A DNA stretch of 64,000 nucleotides from an uncultured Chryseobacterium sp. (GTDB lineage Bacteria > Bacteroidota > Bacteroidia > Flavobacteriales > Weeksellaceae), in contig CAJYGB010000016.1 in the NCBI GenBank assembly GCA_913774355.1, forward strand, positions 248,001 to 312,000, in the 5' to 3' direction. Of this stretch, positions 50,255 to 58,706 are shown in pieces (the stretch's first letter is position 1; every line of letters starts with the position of its first letter). The notes beneath the pieces are model-generated. The model did not search any database and was not told the DNA's origin. It was given only the letters and a program-made list of their open reading frames with translations. The translations under genes were made by a program, and so were the position numbers.

Positions 50255-52051
50255 TTATTTCTGTTTTTTCGCCCAAAGTTCCATTTTTCTGTTCAAAACA
50301 TCCAGAGGAAGACAGCCCTGACTCAAAATTTCATCATGAAATTTTGCCAGGCTGAATCTGCTGCCCAGTTCTTTCTGGTATTTTTCTCTCAGCTCATGGA
50401 TTCTTAATGATCCTATTTTGTATCCCAAAGCCTGTCCCGGCATCGCCATATATCTCTCTACTTCTGCCGTAGCACTAGCTTCGTCGTAAGAAATATTATT
50501 TAGGAAATATCGGATGGCTTGTTCTCTGGTCATTCTCCCCGTATGAAGTCCTGTGTCGACTACCAGTCGTACGGCTCTCAGCATTTGGTCACTCAAATAT
50601 CCCATTTTCTGATAAGGATCTGTATATAAACCAAATTCAGGACCTAAAGTTTCACAATAATGGGCCCAGCCTTCACCATAGGCACCGAACCATCCAAACC
50701 GCATAAACTTGGGAAGCTTTGTGTTTTCCTGCTGCAGGGAAACCTGATAATGATGTCCCGGAATGGCCTCGTGAAGAAACAGCGATTCCATTCCCGAGGT
50801 CACATTGAACTTCGTCGGATCCGGAAGCGGAACATAAAAAATACCCGGCCTTTTTCCGTCCGGTGTCCCCTGGATGTATTCTGCACTGGCACTGGCTTCC
50901 CGGAACTTCTCCGTCTGCCTGATCTCAAACCCGGTTTTCGGGGTTACGGAGAACATCGTTTTCAGCTTGGGCGTAATTTTAGTTAAAATCCCGTTGAACG
51001 CAGCCAGAACCTCTGTCGAAGTCTTATACGGCATGGCTTTAGGATCTGTTTTAACGTAATTGATGAACTCTTCCAGTGTCCCCGTAAAACCTACCTGCTG
51101 TTTCACCTTTTCCATTTCCGCACGGAGCATGGCCACCTGCTGAAGTCCGATATTATTGATCTCTTCAGGCGTTTTATCGGTCGTTGTCCAGCTTTTCACA
51201 TAATACCGGTAAATTTCCTTGCCATTCGGTAAGCTGTTATAGCCGTCCGTATCCCTGGCTTTCGGCAGATATTCTTTTTCCAGGAAATCGCCCATTTTTA
51301 TGTAGGCAGGAATAATATTCTTTGTAACAGCCTCCTTGTACAGTTTGGTAAATCGGTCTTTTTGTTCCTTGGTGAAGTCCTTTGGGAATTTCCTGAGCGG
51401 TCCGAAGAAAATATTTTTATCCGGGTTTGTTGTTGTAATCTCTTCCGTTCTCATTTGCGGAATCATTTTGATCACCAGTTTTTTAGGCAGGACCATCTTA
51501 TTGTTGATTCCTTCCCGGAAATTATCGGTGGCCGCTTCCATCCATTCCGGAAATTTTTCCATTCTCTTCAGCCAATCATTATAATCTTTTTCCGTTTTAA
51601 AAGGCTGGCTGCCTTCTCCGCTTCCGTACAGCGGAAAATTCAGCGGCAGGCCTCCGAACTGGGTGAAAGGAATATATTCCGGGTGGTAGTTGTAGGCCTG
51701 GGCTTTGTCTTTTAAAGTGAAATCCAGGACATCATATATTACTTTGTCTTGATCGGAAAGGTTTTTATAATCCACATTTTCAAGCTGCTTCTGCACGGAA
51801 TTGTAAAAAGCGACTTCTCCGGCAATGAAATCCTTGTCTATATTAATCGGCAGTTGATCATTGTATCTGAGATCTCCCTGCGAAGTGGCATCCAGTGGAT
51901 ATAATTTTAGGTACTGCTCATAATAATTGGCCGCAATGGAATCCAGATTGGACGGGGTCACCTTCGTTAAAGGCGAATCGGATTTCCTGCACGAAGCAAG
52001 GCTTATGATAAAGCCTAACCCGACCATGCCTTTTGCTAAAATGTTTTTCAT
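50255..52051 (-). CDS. DUF885-family zinc peptidase-like lipoprotein
   Basis: A 598-residue lipoprotein with signal and lipobox IISLASC. The C-terminal half contains a zinc-protease type motif, LFLHEAIPGHHYQVSL, and the following GEGWAHYCETLG, which fit the DUF885 family of predicted metallopeptidases. The substrate is unknown. It sits in the periplasm or at the outer membrane. It is transcribed alone; the 52052-52281 spacer upstream holds no other gene. Confidence 0.9.
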   Translation of the reverse strand: MKNILAKGMVGLGFIISLASCRKSDSPLTKVTPSNLDSIAANYYEQYLKLYPLDATSQGDLRYNDQLPINIDKDFIAGEVAFYNSVQKQLENVDYKNLSDQDKVIYDVLDFTLKDKAQAYNYHPEYIPFTQFGGLPLNFPLYGSGEGSQPFKTEKDYNDWLKRMEKFPEWMEAATDNFREGINNKMVLPKKLVIKMIPQMRTEEITTTNPDKNIFFGPLRKFPKDFTKEQKDRFTKLYKEAVTKNIIPAYIKMGDFLEKEYLPKARDTDGYNSLPNGKEIYRYYVKSWTTTDKTPEEINNIGLQQVAMLRAEMEKVKQQVGFTGTLEEFINYVKTDPKAMPYKTSTEVLAAFNGILTKITPKLKTMFSVTPKTGFEIRQTEKFREASASAEYIQGTPDGKRPGIFYVPLPDPTKFNVTSGMESLFLHEAIPGHHYQVSLQQENTKLPKFMRFGWFGAYGEGWAHYCETLGPEFGLYTDPYQKMGYLSDQMLRAVRLVVDTGLHTGRMTREQAIRYFLNNISYDEASATAEVERYMAMPGQALGYKIGSLRIHELREKYQKELGSRFSLAKFHDEILSQGCLPLDVLNRKMELWAKKQK

Positions 52052-52281
52052 ATTTCAGAATTCTTTATCAAACAAATGTAAATATTTAAAACAGAACCCT
52101 GAAAAGATTATTTCTGATGTCTGATTTATTTAAAAACACAGATCTTTATTTATAGAGTTTGTCAGTTCGGAGAAACGCAGTGAGTTTTATCAGGACCTTC
52201 TTATTAACACAGCTTATGACTAATTGCTGCGGATTTTTCTAAAAATACTTTCAAAAAATTTTTCACATTCAATCTATTTTT

Positions 52282-52289
52282 TATCTTTG
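52282..52289 (+). promoter_or_regulatory. -7 box before the 153-residue gene
   Basis: TATCTTTG fits TAnnTTTG, 49 bases before the ATG at 52338. No TTG is placed 19 bp upstream. Confidence 0.45.
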
Positions 52290-52337
52290 TTGAAAACGTT
52301 TAACAATCATAGTATTACAGCTCTTTTTTAAGAAATA

Positions 52338-52799
52338 ATGAAAGGGATTTTAAAAATTTACCATCCGGAGGAAACGCTAAAGTACAATATCAGAAACACT
52401 TATTGTAAAGCGGTTTACAGCAACCAGCAACATTTCCTAGAGGTTGAGATTATCACGGATGACGGGTTGGATCATGTAGAAGATGATTCTTTACAGTATA
52501 ATTTTCCGCAGCTTTCTCTTGAAGTTTTCGATTTTCCTATCGATACGGCAGAAATCGAAGGCAAAACCATCACCATTAACGATACTGATGAAGATATCTA
52601 CACGGAGGTCAACCTTTTTGATGACGAAGACGCTTTCATTTATGACAACGAACTTAAGTTTGAGAAAAACGAGGAAGGTGAGCTTGAGGTAATTTGGAAA
52701 GGGACAATTGATGATTTCTACACAGGTTCCGAAAATCCGATTCCTTTCAGGCTGAAATGCGAATTCAAACAGGAAGAAATTGAGGTAGACGAAGATTAA
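52338..52799 (+). CDS. Conserved acidic hypothetical protein
   Basis: A 153-residue cytosolic protein, very acidic toward the C-terminus (NLFDDEDAFIYDNEL, ending EEIEVDED). The body looks beta-rich (YHPEETLKYNIRNTYCKAVY, LEVIWKGTIDDFYTG). I do not recognise a named family and see no catalytic motif. It stands alone between the DUF885 gene and the exbB operon. Confidence 0.75.
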   Translation: MKGILKIYHPEETLKYNIRNTYCKAVYSNQQHFLEVEIITDDGLDHVEDDSLQYNFPQLSLEVFDFPIDTAEIEGKTITINDTDEDIYTEVNLFDDEDAFIYDNELKFEKNEEGELEVIWKGTIDDFYTGSENPIPFRLKCEFKQEEIEVDED

Positions 52800-52972
52800 T
52801 CCTTCTTTTATCTTATCCTTATATCAGATTTCTTTTCAAATGTATTTTTGGAAAGAAATTTGCTGCTTTATGGAGAGACAGAATTTAAGTTGCTTTTTAA
52901 GCATTTTTTAAGAGATCAATTCATAATATTCCACTATTTTTGTCGTTACAACTTTTATAAAAATACACATTA

Positions 52973-53677
52973 ATGCTGTTAACGGAACTTACTCAGATGT
53001 TATTTGCCCAGGCTGCCGTGCCATCGGTGGCGGCCGAAGATTTAGAATTCTCATTTTGGAAAATCATGTTCCACGGAGGTGCTTTCGCTAAAATCGTGAT
53101 GGCAACCGTGCTGCTGCTGGGTGTATTTTCAGTATACCTTTTCTTTGAGCGCTTTTTCTTTATTAAGAGACTAACCGCAAAGACGGATTCCAACTTTATG
53201 GATAATATCGAAGACTTTATCCGTGAAGGGAAAATGGAGGCAGCACTGGATTACTGTAAAAGACAGAATTCTCCTGAAGGAAGGATTCTTGAAAAAGGGA
53301 TTTCCAGGCTTGGAAGACCTGTCTCAGATATTGTAAGCGCAATGGAGTCTCAGGCGCAGGTTGAGGTAGCCAATATGGAGAAAAACTTAAATCTATTAGC
53401 AGTTGTGCCGAGTATTGCACCGATGTTAGGACTTTTAGGAACGGTAATCGGGATGATCATTGCTTTCTTCAATTTATCTCATGCCAGCGGATCCTTCTCC
53501 CCGAAAACACTATCTGAAGGGATCTATACGGCATTAGGACAGACGGCAGTAGGTCTTGCAGTAGCCATTCCGGCCAACTTCTTCTATAATTTGTTATTAA
53601 CAAGGATTGATAAATTTGTACTGAAGGCACAGAACATGTCAGGTGAATTTTTAGACCTGATCAATAAACCTTTATAG
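52973..53677 (+). CDS. exbB: ExbB/TolQ/MotA-family proton channel protein
   Basis: A 234-residue inner-membrane protein with three transmembrane helices: one near the N-terminus and a pair near the C-terminus (NLLAVVPSIAPMLGLLGTVIGMI and YTALGQTAVGLAVAIPANFF, cited only as landmarks). It forms the proton-driven motor with ExbD and TonB that powers outer-membrane receptors. A -7-like TATTTTTG (52935-52942) precedes it. It is the first gene of the exbB-exbD-tonB operon. Confidence 0.92.
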   Translation: MLLTELTQMLFAQAAVPSVAAEDLEFSFWKIMFHGGAFAKIVMATVLLLGVFSVYLFFERFFFIKRLTAKTDSNFMDNIEDFIREGKMEAALDYCKRQNSPEGRILEKGISRLGRPVSDIVSAMESQAQVEVANMEKNLNLLAVVPSIAPMLGLLGTVIGMIIAFFNLSHASGSFSPKTLSEGIYTALGQTAVGLAVAIPANFFYNLLLTRIDKFVLKAQNMSGEFLDLINKPL

Positions 53678-53721
53678 TTTTTTAATCTAATAAAGGTTGT
53701 ATCTGACTAAAAAAATAAAAG

Positions 53722-54120
53722 ATGAAAATTCAGAGAAGAAATAGAGCGAACCCGGAATTCAGTCTGGCGGCGATGACGGATGTGATCCTGCTCATGCTGA
53801 TTTTCTTTATGGTAACTTCCTCGGCAGCCAACCAAAGCGCGATCGATGTAAAATTACCTAAAGCTGATACTGCAGCCGACAATATTCCGAATCCTTTGGT
53901 GGTAAGCGTAAAGCCGGACGGCTCTTATTATGTGGATGATGTTCCCGTAAACAGGAGTGGGTTGGAGCAAGCTATCGTAAATAAACTGACGAACCAGACC
54001 AATAAATCTTTCACCATACGGGCAGACGAAAATACCCTTCACAAAGACGTGGTTTTCGTAATGGAAATTGCCGAAAAAAATAAATTCAACATTGCCATTG
54101 CAACCGTTAAGGATAAATAA
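53722..54120 (+). CDS. exbD: ExbD/TolR-family biopolymer transport protein
   Basis: A 132-residue protein with one N-terminal transmembrane helix that carries the functional Asp in the AAMTDVILLMLIFFMVTS segment, followed by a periplasmic domain (VDVKLPKADTAADN-type start; VSVKPDGSYYVDDVPVNRSG). It works with ExbB as the proton channel. It starts 44 bases after exbB and 30 bases before tonB. Confidence 0.93.
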   Translation: MKIQRRNRANPEFSLAAMTDVILLMLIFFMVTSSAANQSAIDVKLPKADTAADNIPNPLVVSVKPDGSYYVDDVPVNRSGLEQAIVNKLTNQTNKSFTIRADENTLHKDVVFVMEIAEKNKFNIAIATVKDK

Positions 54121-54150
54121 TACTTCCGGAAAACCCGGAAAAAGTATACG

Positions 54151-55035
54151 ATGAAAAGTTATATTGTAAACAAAGATGAGCAAAACAAAGATAGGATAAA
54201 GAGCGCAGTGCTTTCTATCCTTATCTGGTCTGCCATTCTGCTGTTTGTATTTCTCTATAAATTAAAACCTGAACTCGATCAGCAGCCGGAAGTGGTTACG
54301 ACCATGCTGGTAAATTTCGGGGACAACCGCAACGGAAACGGATTGGAAGAGCCTGCCGATCAGCCGGGAAGCCTTGCTGCAGCAACGGATGAGGTAACTC
54401 CCGAACTTGCGGAAACAGCTGTTCCGGAAACCAAGACCGTTATTCAGCCGGAACCGCAGCCCGAAACAAAAAAATCAGACGCTAAAGATAAAATCATCAC
54501 CGGAAACAACGCGAAAGTTTCGGTGCCGAAAAAAGAGGAGTCCAAAGCCGACAATAAAAAATTGGCTACCAGCACCTCTGCAACGAAGAATACAAAGAAA
54601 TCCGGAGCTGCAACGGCTAACTCAAAAACAGGAAACGGTGACGGAAAAGGAAATGCTGCCATCGGAAATCTAATCCGCGGTCGCGGTATAAAAGCCGGCA
54701 GCCAGGGTGACGGCAACGGAATCGGGAATGCTGGAGATCCTTTGGGGGGAGACGGAAACGGTGACAGTAAAGTAGGCATCGACCGTAAGCTGGTAGGGTT
54801 TATTCCCGGAACGATGGGTAGAGGAGGAGCACAGCCTGCGAACAGCTGTACAGCAAGCGGAACCATAACGATTGCTTATACCGTAGATAAAGCCGGAAAC
54901 GTGGTTTCCGCGAGAAGATCGGGAGGAACTTCAGACCCCTGTATTACTTCCAACGCAATTTCATGGGTGAAGAAATACGTGAAAGCTGAAAAAGCTGCTG
55001 TTTCTTCTACAGGAACGTATAAGATTACTTTCTAA
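54151..55035 (+). CDS. tonB: Energy transducer TonB
   Basis: A 294-residue protein: a cytosolic start, one transmembrane helix (SAVLSILIWSAILLFVFLY), a long Pro/Glu/Lys- then Gly/Asn-rich periplasm-spanning linker (residues ~50-200), and a C-terminal TonB domain (GTITIAYTVDKAGNVVSARR, then SNAISWVKKYVKAEKAAVS). It transfers energy from ExbB-ExbD to TonB-dependent receptors such as that at 13663-15879. The linker is long and rich in repeats of Gly-Asn-Gly. Confidence 0.9.
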   Translation: MKSYIVNKDEQNKDRIKSAVLSILIWSAILLFVFLYKLKPELDQQPEVVTTMLVNFGDNRNGNGLEEPADQPGSLAAATDEVTPELAETAVPETKTVIQPEPQPETKKSDAKDKIITGNNAKVSVPKKEESKADNKKLATSTSATKNTKKSGAATANSKTGNGDGKGNAAIGNLIRGRGIKAGSQGDGNGIGNAGDPLGGDGNGDSKVGIDRKLVGFIPGTMGRGGAQPANSCTASGTITIAYTVDKAGNVVSARRSGGTSDPCITSNAISWVKKYVKAEKAAVSSTGTYKITF

Positions 55036-55041
55036 AAATAC

Positions 55042-55066
55042 AAAAGCACTTTATTCAAGTGCTTTT
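55042..55066 (+). terminator. Terminator of the exbB-exbD-tonB operon
   Basis: AAAAGCACTT (55042-55051) pairs with AAGTGCTTTT (55057-55066), followed by T. It overlaps the stop codon of the opposing gene at 55051-55053. Confidence 0.85.
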
Positions 55067-55443
55067 TTTACTTCTGATATTCTGTTGATAATCGGGAGAG
55101 CGAAGATGCCGCTGCTCTGGAGATACAGCTCGTAGAATGTTTTTGCTTTATCCAGGAAGTCGTTGTTGGCTTCTGTCTTTCCCTTGAAATAGAAAAGGTT
55201 TCCCAGCATTTCGTAATAATCCTTATGATCCCTTTCCTGCCTTTCGTTTACGATTTCAATAATCTCTTCTTTTGATTTTGAGGAAAGCGTTGTAAAATCA
55301 AGCTTAAAAATATCCCGCATCAAAGAATCGAAATCCAGTTCTTTCTGCATTAAGCTTTCTTCGGGTTTGTCTAAAATCAGTTTTTCCAGCGCCTGGCTCA
55401 ATTGGCGGATGAGTCTTAACGTAAATTCTTTATCGGTAATCAT
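55051..55443 (-). CDS. Hypothetical helical protein, 130 residues
   Basis: A mostly helical cytosolic protein (LRLIRQLSQALEKLILDKPE, FLDKAKTFYELYLQSSGIFA). The pattern resembles TPR-like or DUF6483-type helical proteins, but I am not sure of any family. It converges with tonB, sharing the terminator region, and is followed on its strand by nothing near. Confidence 0.72.
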   Translation of the reverse strand: MITDKEFTLRLIRQLSQALEKLILDKPEESLMQKELDFDSLMRDIFKLDFTTLSSKSKEEIIEIVNERQERDHKDYYEMLGNLFYFKGKTEANNDFLDKAKTFYELYLQSSGIFALPIINRISEVKKALE

Positions 55444-55531
55444 AAATGGTCTAAAATTTAAAGTTTATTGTTTTGAGGCTAATTGATTTGTATGTTCAAT
55501 CTTTAAACATTGAATCTTGAACCTTGAATTT

Positions 55532-56935
55532 CTAAGCAAAAAATAAATAAGCCAACACAATCGACGTAATAACCCCCACCAGATCGGCCAGAAGCATGGC
55601 AATTACGGTATATCTCGTATTCTTTACGGCTACGGCACCAAAATAAACAGCAATCACGTAGAAGGTCGTATCCGAGCTTCCCTGGAGAACGGCGGCCAGT
55701 TTCCCCTGGAAACTATCCGGCCCGAAGGTTGCCATGGTATCCATCATCATTCCGCGTGCTCCGGAACCGGATAACGGCTTAATCAGTGCCGTTGGCATTC
55801 CGTCTACAAACCTCGCATCCAGATTAGCCGCATTGGCCACCCATTTCATTCCATCAATAATAACATCGAAAACCCCGGAAGTTCGTAAAAGCGAAATGGC
55901 GATCAGCATCCCGACCAGATAAGGAATAATCTTCACACTCGTCGTAAAACCTTCTTTCGCTCCATCCACAAAGGCTTCAAAAACATTGATCTTTTTATAC
56001 ACCGCACCCAGAACAATAGCCAGAAAGATAAAGAGAATTAATCCGTTGCTTAAGATCTGGCTGAACGTATCCAGGTTTTCCTTGCTGAGAGAAGTTAAAT
56101 ACCATACCAAAAGTCCGATCAGCACGGAAATTCCACCGACATAAGCCAATACAATAGGTTTTAACAGGTTGATTTTCTGATACAAGGAAACAATAATCAT
56201 AGCTGCCAACGTTGCGGCAAAAGTCGCAATCATGCAGTACAGGAAAATATCGGTAGGATTTTTGGATCCGGCAGAAGATCGGAGCGCAATGATGGAAACC
56301 GGAATAAGCGTCATTCCTCCAGCGTGAAGACAAAGGAACATAATCTGTGAATTGGTTGCGGTATCTTTATTCGGATTCAGGGTTTGCAGGCTTTCCATGG
56401 CTTTTAATCCGAATGGGGTGGCCGCATTGTCCAGACCAAGCAGATTGGCGCTGAAATTCATTAGCATATGCCCGAAAGCGGGATGGTTTTTAGGAATTTC
56501 AGGGAATAATTTTGAGAAAAAAGGCTGGATCAGCCGGCTCAGCAGGTTGATGCCGCCTGCTTTTTCCGCAATGCTCATGAATCCCATAAACAGGGCCATT
56601 ATCCCGATCAGGCCGAGGCAAATCTTGACGGCTGTTTCAGAAGTTCCGATCACGCCGTCGGCTTCCTGTACCCGGTAGACTTTTACTTCTTGTCGTAAAG
56701 AGTCAGTTTTGTAATGAATCCGGTTGTCCTCAAAATCCGGTTTTTTCATCAGGCTATCCCGTAAAACAGGGGAGAGAGCAATGATTTTCTGCGTGGCAAT
56801 CTGCACGGTATCACCTCCTTTTCCCACTACCATATCGTTGAAAATGGTTTTGTAAGAGCTTGATGAAATGTATTTTATACTGGCAATGGCAATGGCAACG
56901 ATAATGAATGCCGACCAAATTCTGCTGAGAACCAT
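55532..56935 (-). CDS. SpmA/SpmB-like nucleoside-recognition (Gate) membrane protein
   Basis: A 467-residue polytopic inner-membrane protein that appears to be a fusion of the SpmA and SpmB halves. Two Gate-type repeats are seen (NLLGLDNAATPFGLKAM and IKPLSGSGARGMMMD; FQGKLAAVLQGSSDTTFYVIAVYFGAVAVKN is the C-terminal landmark region, abbreviated here as GSSDTTFYVIAVYFG). In sporulators the pair acts in spore maturation; here a transport role for nucleosides or another solute is more likely. It is transcribed alone. Confidence 0.88.
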   Translation of the reverse strand: MVLSRIWSAFIIVAIAIASIKYISSSSYKTIFNDMVVGKGGDTVQIATQKIIALSPVLRDSLMKKPDFEDNRIHYKTDSLRQEVKVYRVQEADGVIGTSETAVKICLGLIGIMALFMGFMSIAEKAGGINLLSRLIQPFFSKLFPEIPKNHPAFGHMLMNFSANLLGLDNAATPFGLKAMESLQTLNPNKDTATNSQIMFLCLHAGGMTLIPVSIIALRSSAGSKNPTDIFLYCMIATFAATLAAMIIVSLYQKINLLKPIVLAYVGGISVLIGLLVWYLTSLSKENLDTFSQILSNGLILFIFLAIVLGAVYKKINVFEAFVDGAKEGFTTSVKIIPYLVGMLIAISLLRTSGVFDVIIDGMKWVANAANLDARFVDGMPTALIKPLSGSGARGMMMDTMATFGPDSFQGKLAAVLQGSSDTTFYVIAVYFGAVAVKNTRYTVIAMLLADLVGVITSIVLAYLFFA

Positions 56936-57021
56936 CCGATAGAATTAAATATGGGTTAAACTTATCAAAAAAAGTCCAGATTACAAAAATTGTCAATGGT
57001 CAATTCCTTCAGGTCAATAGT

Positions 57022-57195
57022 GAATTTTCAGCTGGTTTGAAATTTACCTGCACAGCAAAATTAATCCGCGGAGCGAAATTCACCATTCACCTTTTGTCAA
57101 TAGTCAATTTCCTTTGGAGTCAAAAGTTAAATTTAATGGTATTGAATTAATTTGCTCTGCAAAATTCACTCGCGGAGAGAAATTCACGATTCATT
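57022..57195 (+). repeat. 18-bp tandem repeat family, two blocks
   Basis: Block 1 (57022-57091): a degenerate 18-mer, AAATTTACCTGCACAGCA, AAATTAATCCGCGGAGCG, then a truncated unit. Block 2 (57144-57195): GAATTAATTTGCTCTGCA, AAATTCACTCGCGGAGAG, then a truncated unit. The consensus is AAATTnAnnnGCnnnGnn, shared with 13203-13256. It fills the spacer between the Spm-like gene and the 170-residue gene. Confidence 0.72.
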
Positions 57196-57198
57196 CTC

Positions 57199-57711
57199 TC
57201 ACTTTTCATCCAGATAGACCAGAAAACCCTTGAAATCATCATCCAGGTTCTTCAGTACCTTCGCCTCCTTCATTTTCTTTTCGAGTCCGTCGATGAAAAA
57301 GCTCTTTTCAAAAAACTGACGATGGACACCTTGAAGCATTTCCATGAAATATTCCATTCCAAATTTATTGTTGTGAAGGTCCATCTTGGTTTCCAACGGT
57401 TTGTTAGGGAAGAGCTCTTCATGCAGATCTGTAATTCTTTTACAGAATTTCAGGGCTTTTTGAGGAGAAGAGACTTTACAGCAGTACATCATGATGAAGC
57501 AACACCAAAGCGCGTGTCTGAAAGCGTTTCCAATACCATTTGTAGAGGCGGTGTCCGGGAATTTTTTCTGCGCGATGGTATATGCTTTTATGGTGGCATA
57601 AAAACTTAACAGAGAAAAAATGGGATGGGGAAGGATAAGCCCTAAAAGACGGCGGATCTTTTGAAAGCTCATGCTCCGGATCGTATTGAAAAATATTTTG
57701 AAAGTCCTCAT
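57199..57711 (-). CDS. DUF6973-like hypothetical protein
   Basis: A 170-residue protein. The motif NGIGNAFRHALWCCFIMMYC, then DLHEELFPNKPLETKMDLHNN, fits a family I recall as DUF6973 (NAFRHAxW plus a later HE and DxxNN), which may bind metal through these residues. The hydrophobic N-terminal part suggests membrane association. It is the gene after accD on the same strand but separated by a terminator. Confidence 0.72.
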   Translation of the reverse strand: MRTFKIFFNTIRSMSFQKIRRLLGLILPHPIFSLLSFYATIKAYTIAQKKFPDTASTNGIGNAFRHALWCCFIMMYCCKVSSPQKALKFCKRITDLHEELFPNKPLETKMDLHNNKFGMEYFMEMLQGVHRQFFEKSFFIDGLEKKMKEAKVLKNLDDDFKGFLVYLDEK

Positions 57712-57717
57712 AATAAA

Positions 57718-57742
57718 AATCTCTCCCGGAATGAGAGAGATT
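57718..57742 (-). terminator. Terminator of accD
   Basis: AATCTCTC and GAGAGATT enclose a short loop; a T-run follows on the minus strand. It lies 22 bases past the accD stop. Confidence 0.85.
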
Positions 57743-57763
57743 GATGTATTTTGTTAAATAAAA

Positions 57764-58618
57764 TTATGCCTGGGAAGTCAGCAGATTTACAGTTTTAGCA
57801 ACAGTATTTCTGATGTCCGTTCTCTTTACGATAAAATCCACAAATCCTTTCTCCTGAAGGAATTCCGAGGTCTGGAAGCCTTCCGGCAAGTCTCTTCCGA
57901 TGGTCTCACGGATAACCCTTGGCCCGGCAAATCCGATCAGGGCACCCGGCTCTGCCATGATGATATCGGCAGTCATTGCGAATGAAGCGGTAATTCCTCC
58001 AAAGGTAGGATCACAAAGATAAGCGATATATAAAAGCCCTGCTTCTGAAAGCTGTGCGAGTTTCGCCTGTACTTTTGCCAGCTGCATCAGAGAATACGTC
58101 GCTTCCTGCATCCTGGCTCCTCCGGACTGGCAGATGATCATATACGGAAGTTTTTTCTCAATACAATAATCAACCGCTCTTCTGATTTTTTCACCCATTA
58201 CGGAGCCTAAAGAACCTCCGATGAAAGCGAAATCCATACATGAAACGACCATTTCGGTTCCTTTTACGGTTCCTACGGCATTTCTGATGGAATCGGTAAG
58301 CTTTGTTTTGGCTTTCACTTCTTTCAGACGGTCTGTATAAGACTTGGTGTCTTTGAAGTTAAGGATATCAATACTTTCAACATTGGCATCCAGCTCAGTG
58401 AATTTTCCTTCATCGAAAAGGATATCAAAAAATTCTGCACTTCCTATTCTTACATGGAAACCGTCTTCCGGAGAAACATAGCTGTTTCTTTTCAGCTCGT
58501 CATGCTCAACAATTTTTCCCGAAGGAGTCTGATGCCAAAGACCTTTTGGAACGTCTTTCTTCTCATCTGTAGAGGTCGTAATATTTTGTGCTTTTCTTTT
58601 AAACCACTCGAATGCCAT
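57764..58618 (-). CDS. accD: Acetyl-CoA carboxylase carboxyltransferase subunit beta, lacking the zinc-ribbon cysteines
   Basis: A 284-residue subunit of the carboxyltransferase that makes malonyl-CoA. The crotonase-type core is intact ([52 protein letters not shown], cited as landmarks). The N-terminal zinc ribbon of E. coli AccD carries four Cys (CDSCG and CPKCD); here the same places read TPSGK and SPEDG, so the zinc site is absent, though the flanking residues align. It is downstream of fbaA with a long hairpin between them. Confidence 0.93.
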   Translation of the reverse strand: MAFEWFKRKAQNITTSTDEKKDVPKGLWHQTPSGKIVEHDELKRNSYVSPEDGFHVRIGSAEFFDILFDEGKFTELDANVESIDILNFKDTKSYTDRLKEVKAKTKLTDSIRNAVGTVKGTEMVVSCMDFAFIGGSLGSVMGEKIRRAVDYCIEKKLPYMIICQSGGARMQEATYSLMQLAKVQAKLAQLSEAGLLYIAYLCDPTFGGITASFAMTADIIMAEPGALIGFAGPRVIRETIGRDLPEGFQTSEFLQEKGFVDFIVKRTDIRNTVAKTVNLLTSQA

Positions 58619-58649
58619 ATTGTATATAATTGATGTTTAATAAATGATA

Positions 58650-58694
58650 AGAGATGAAGCAAGTAGTTTTCCAAAAAGTACTTGCTTCATCTCT
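58650..58694 (-). other. Perfect 16-bp hairpin between fbaA and accD
   Basis: AGAGATGAAGCAAGTA (58650-58665) is the exact reverse complement of TACTTGCTTCATCTCT (58679-58694), with a 13-base loop that itself can form short TTTT/AAAA pairs. On the minus strand it follows the fbaA stop (58707) and precedes the accD start (58618). There is only a weak U-run, so it may be a terminator, an attenuator or a processing/stability element. Confidence 0.7.
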
Positions 58695-58706
58695 GCCATT
58701 CATAAT

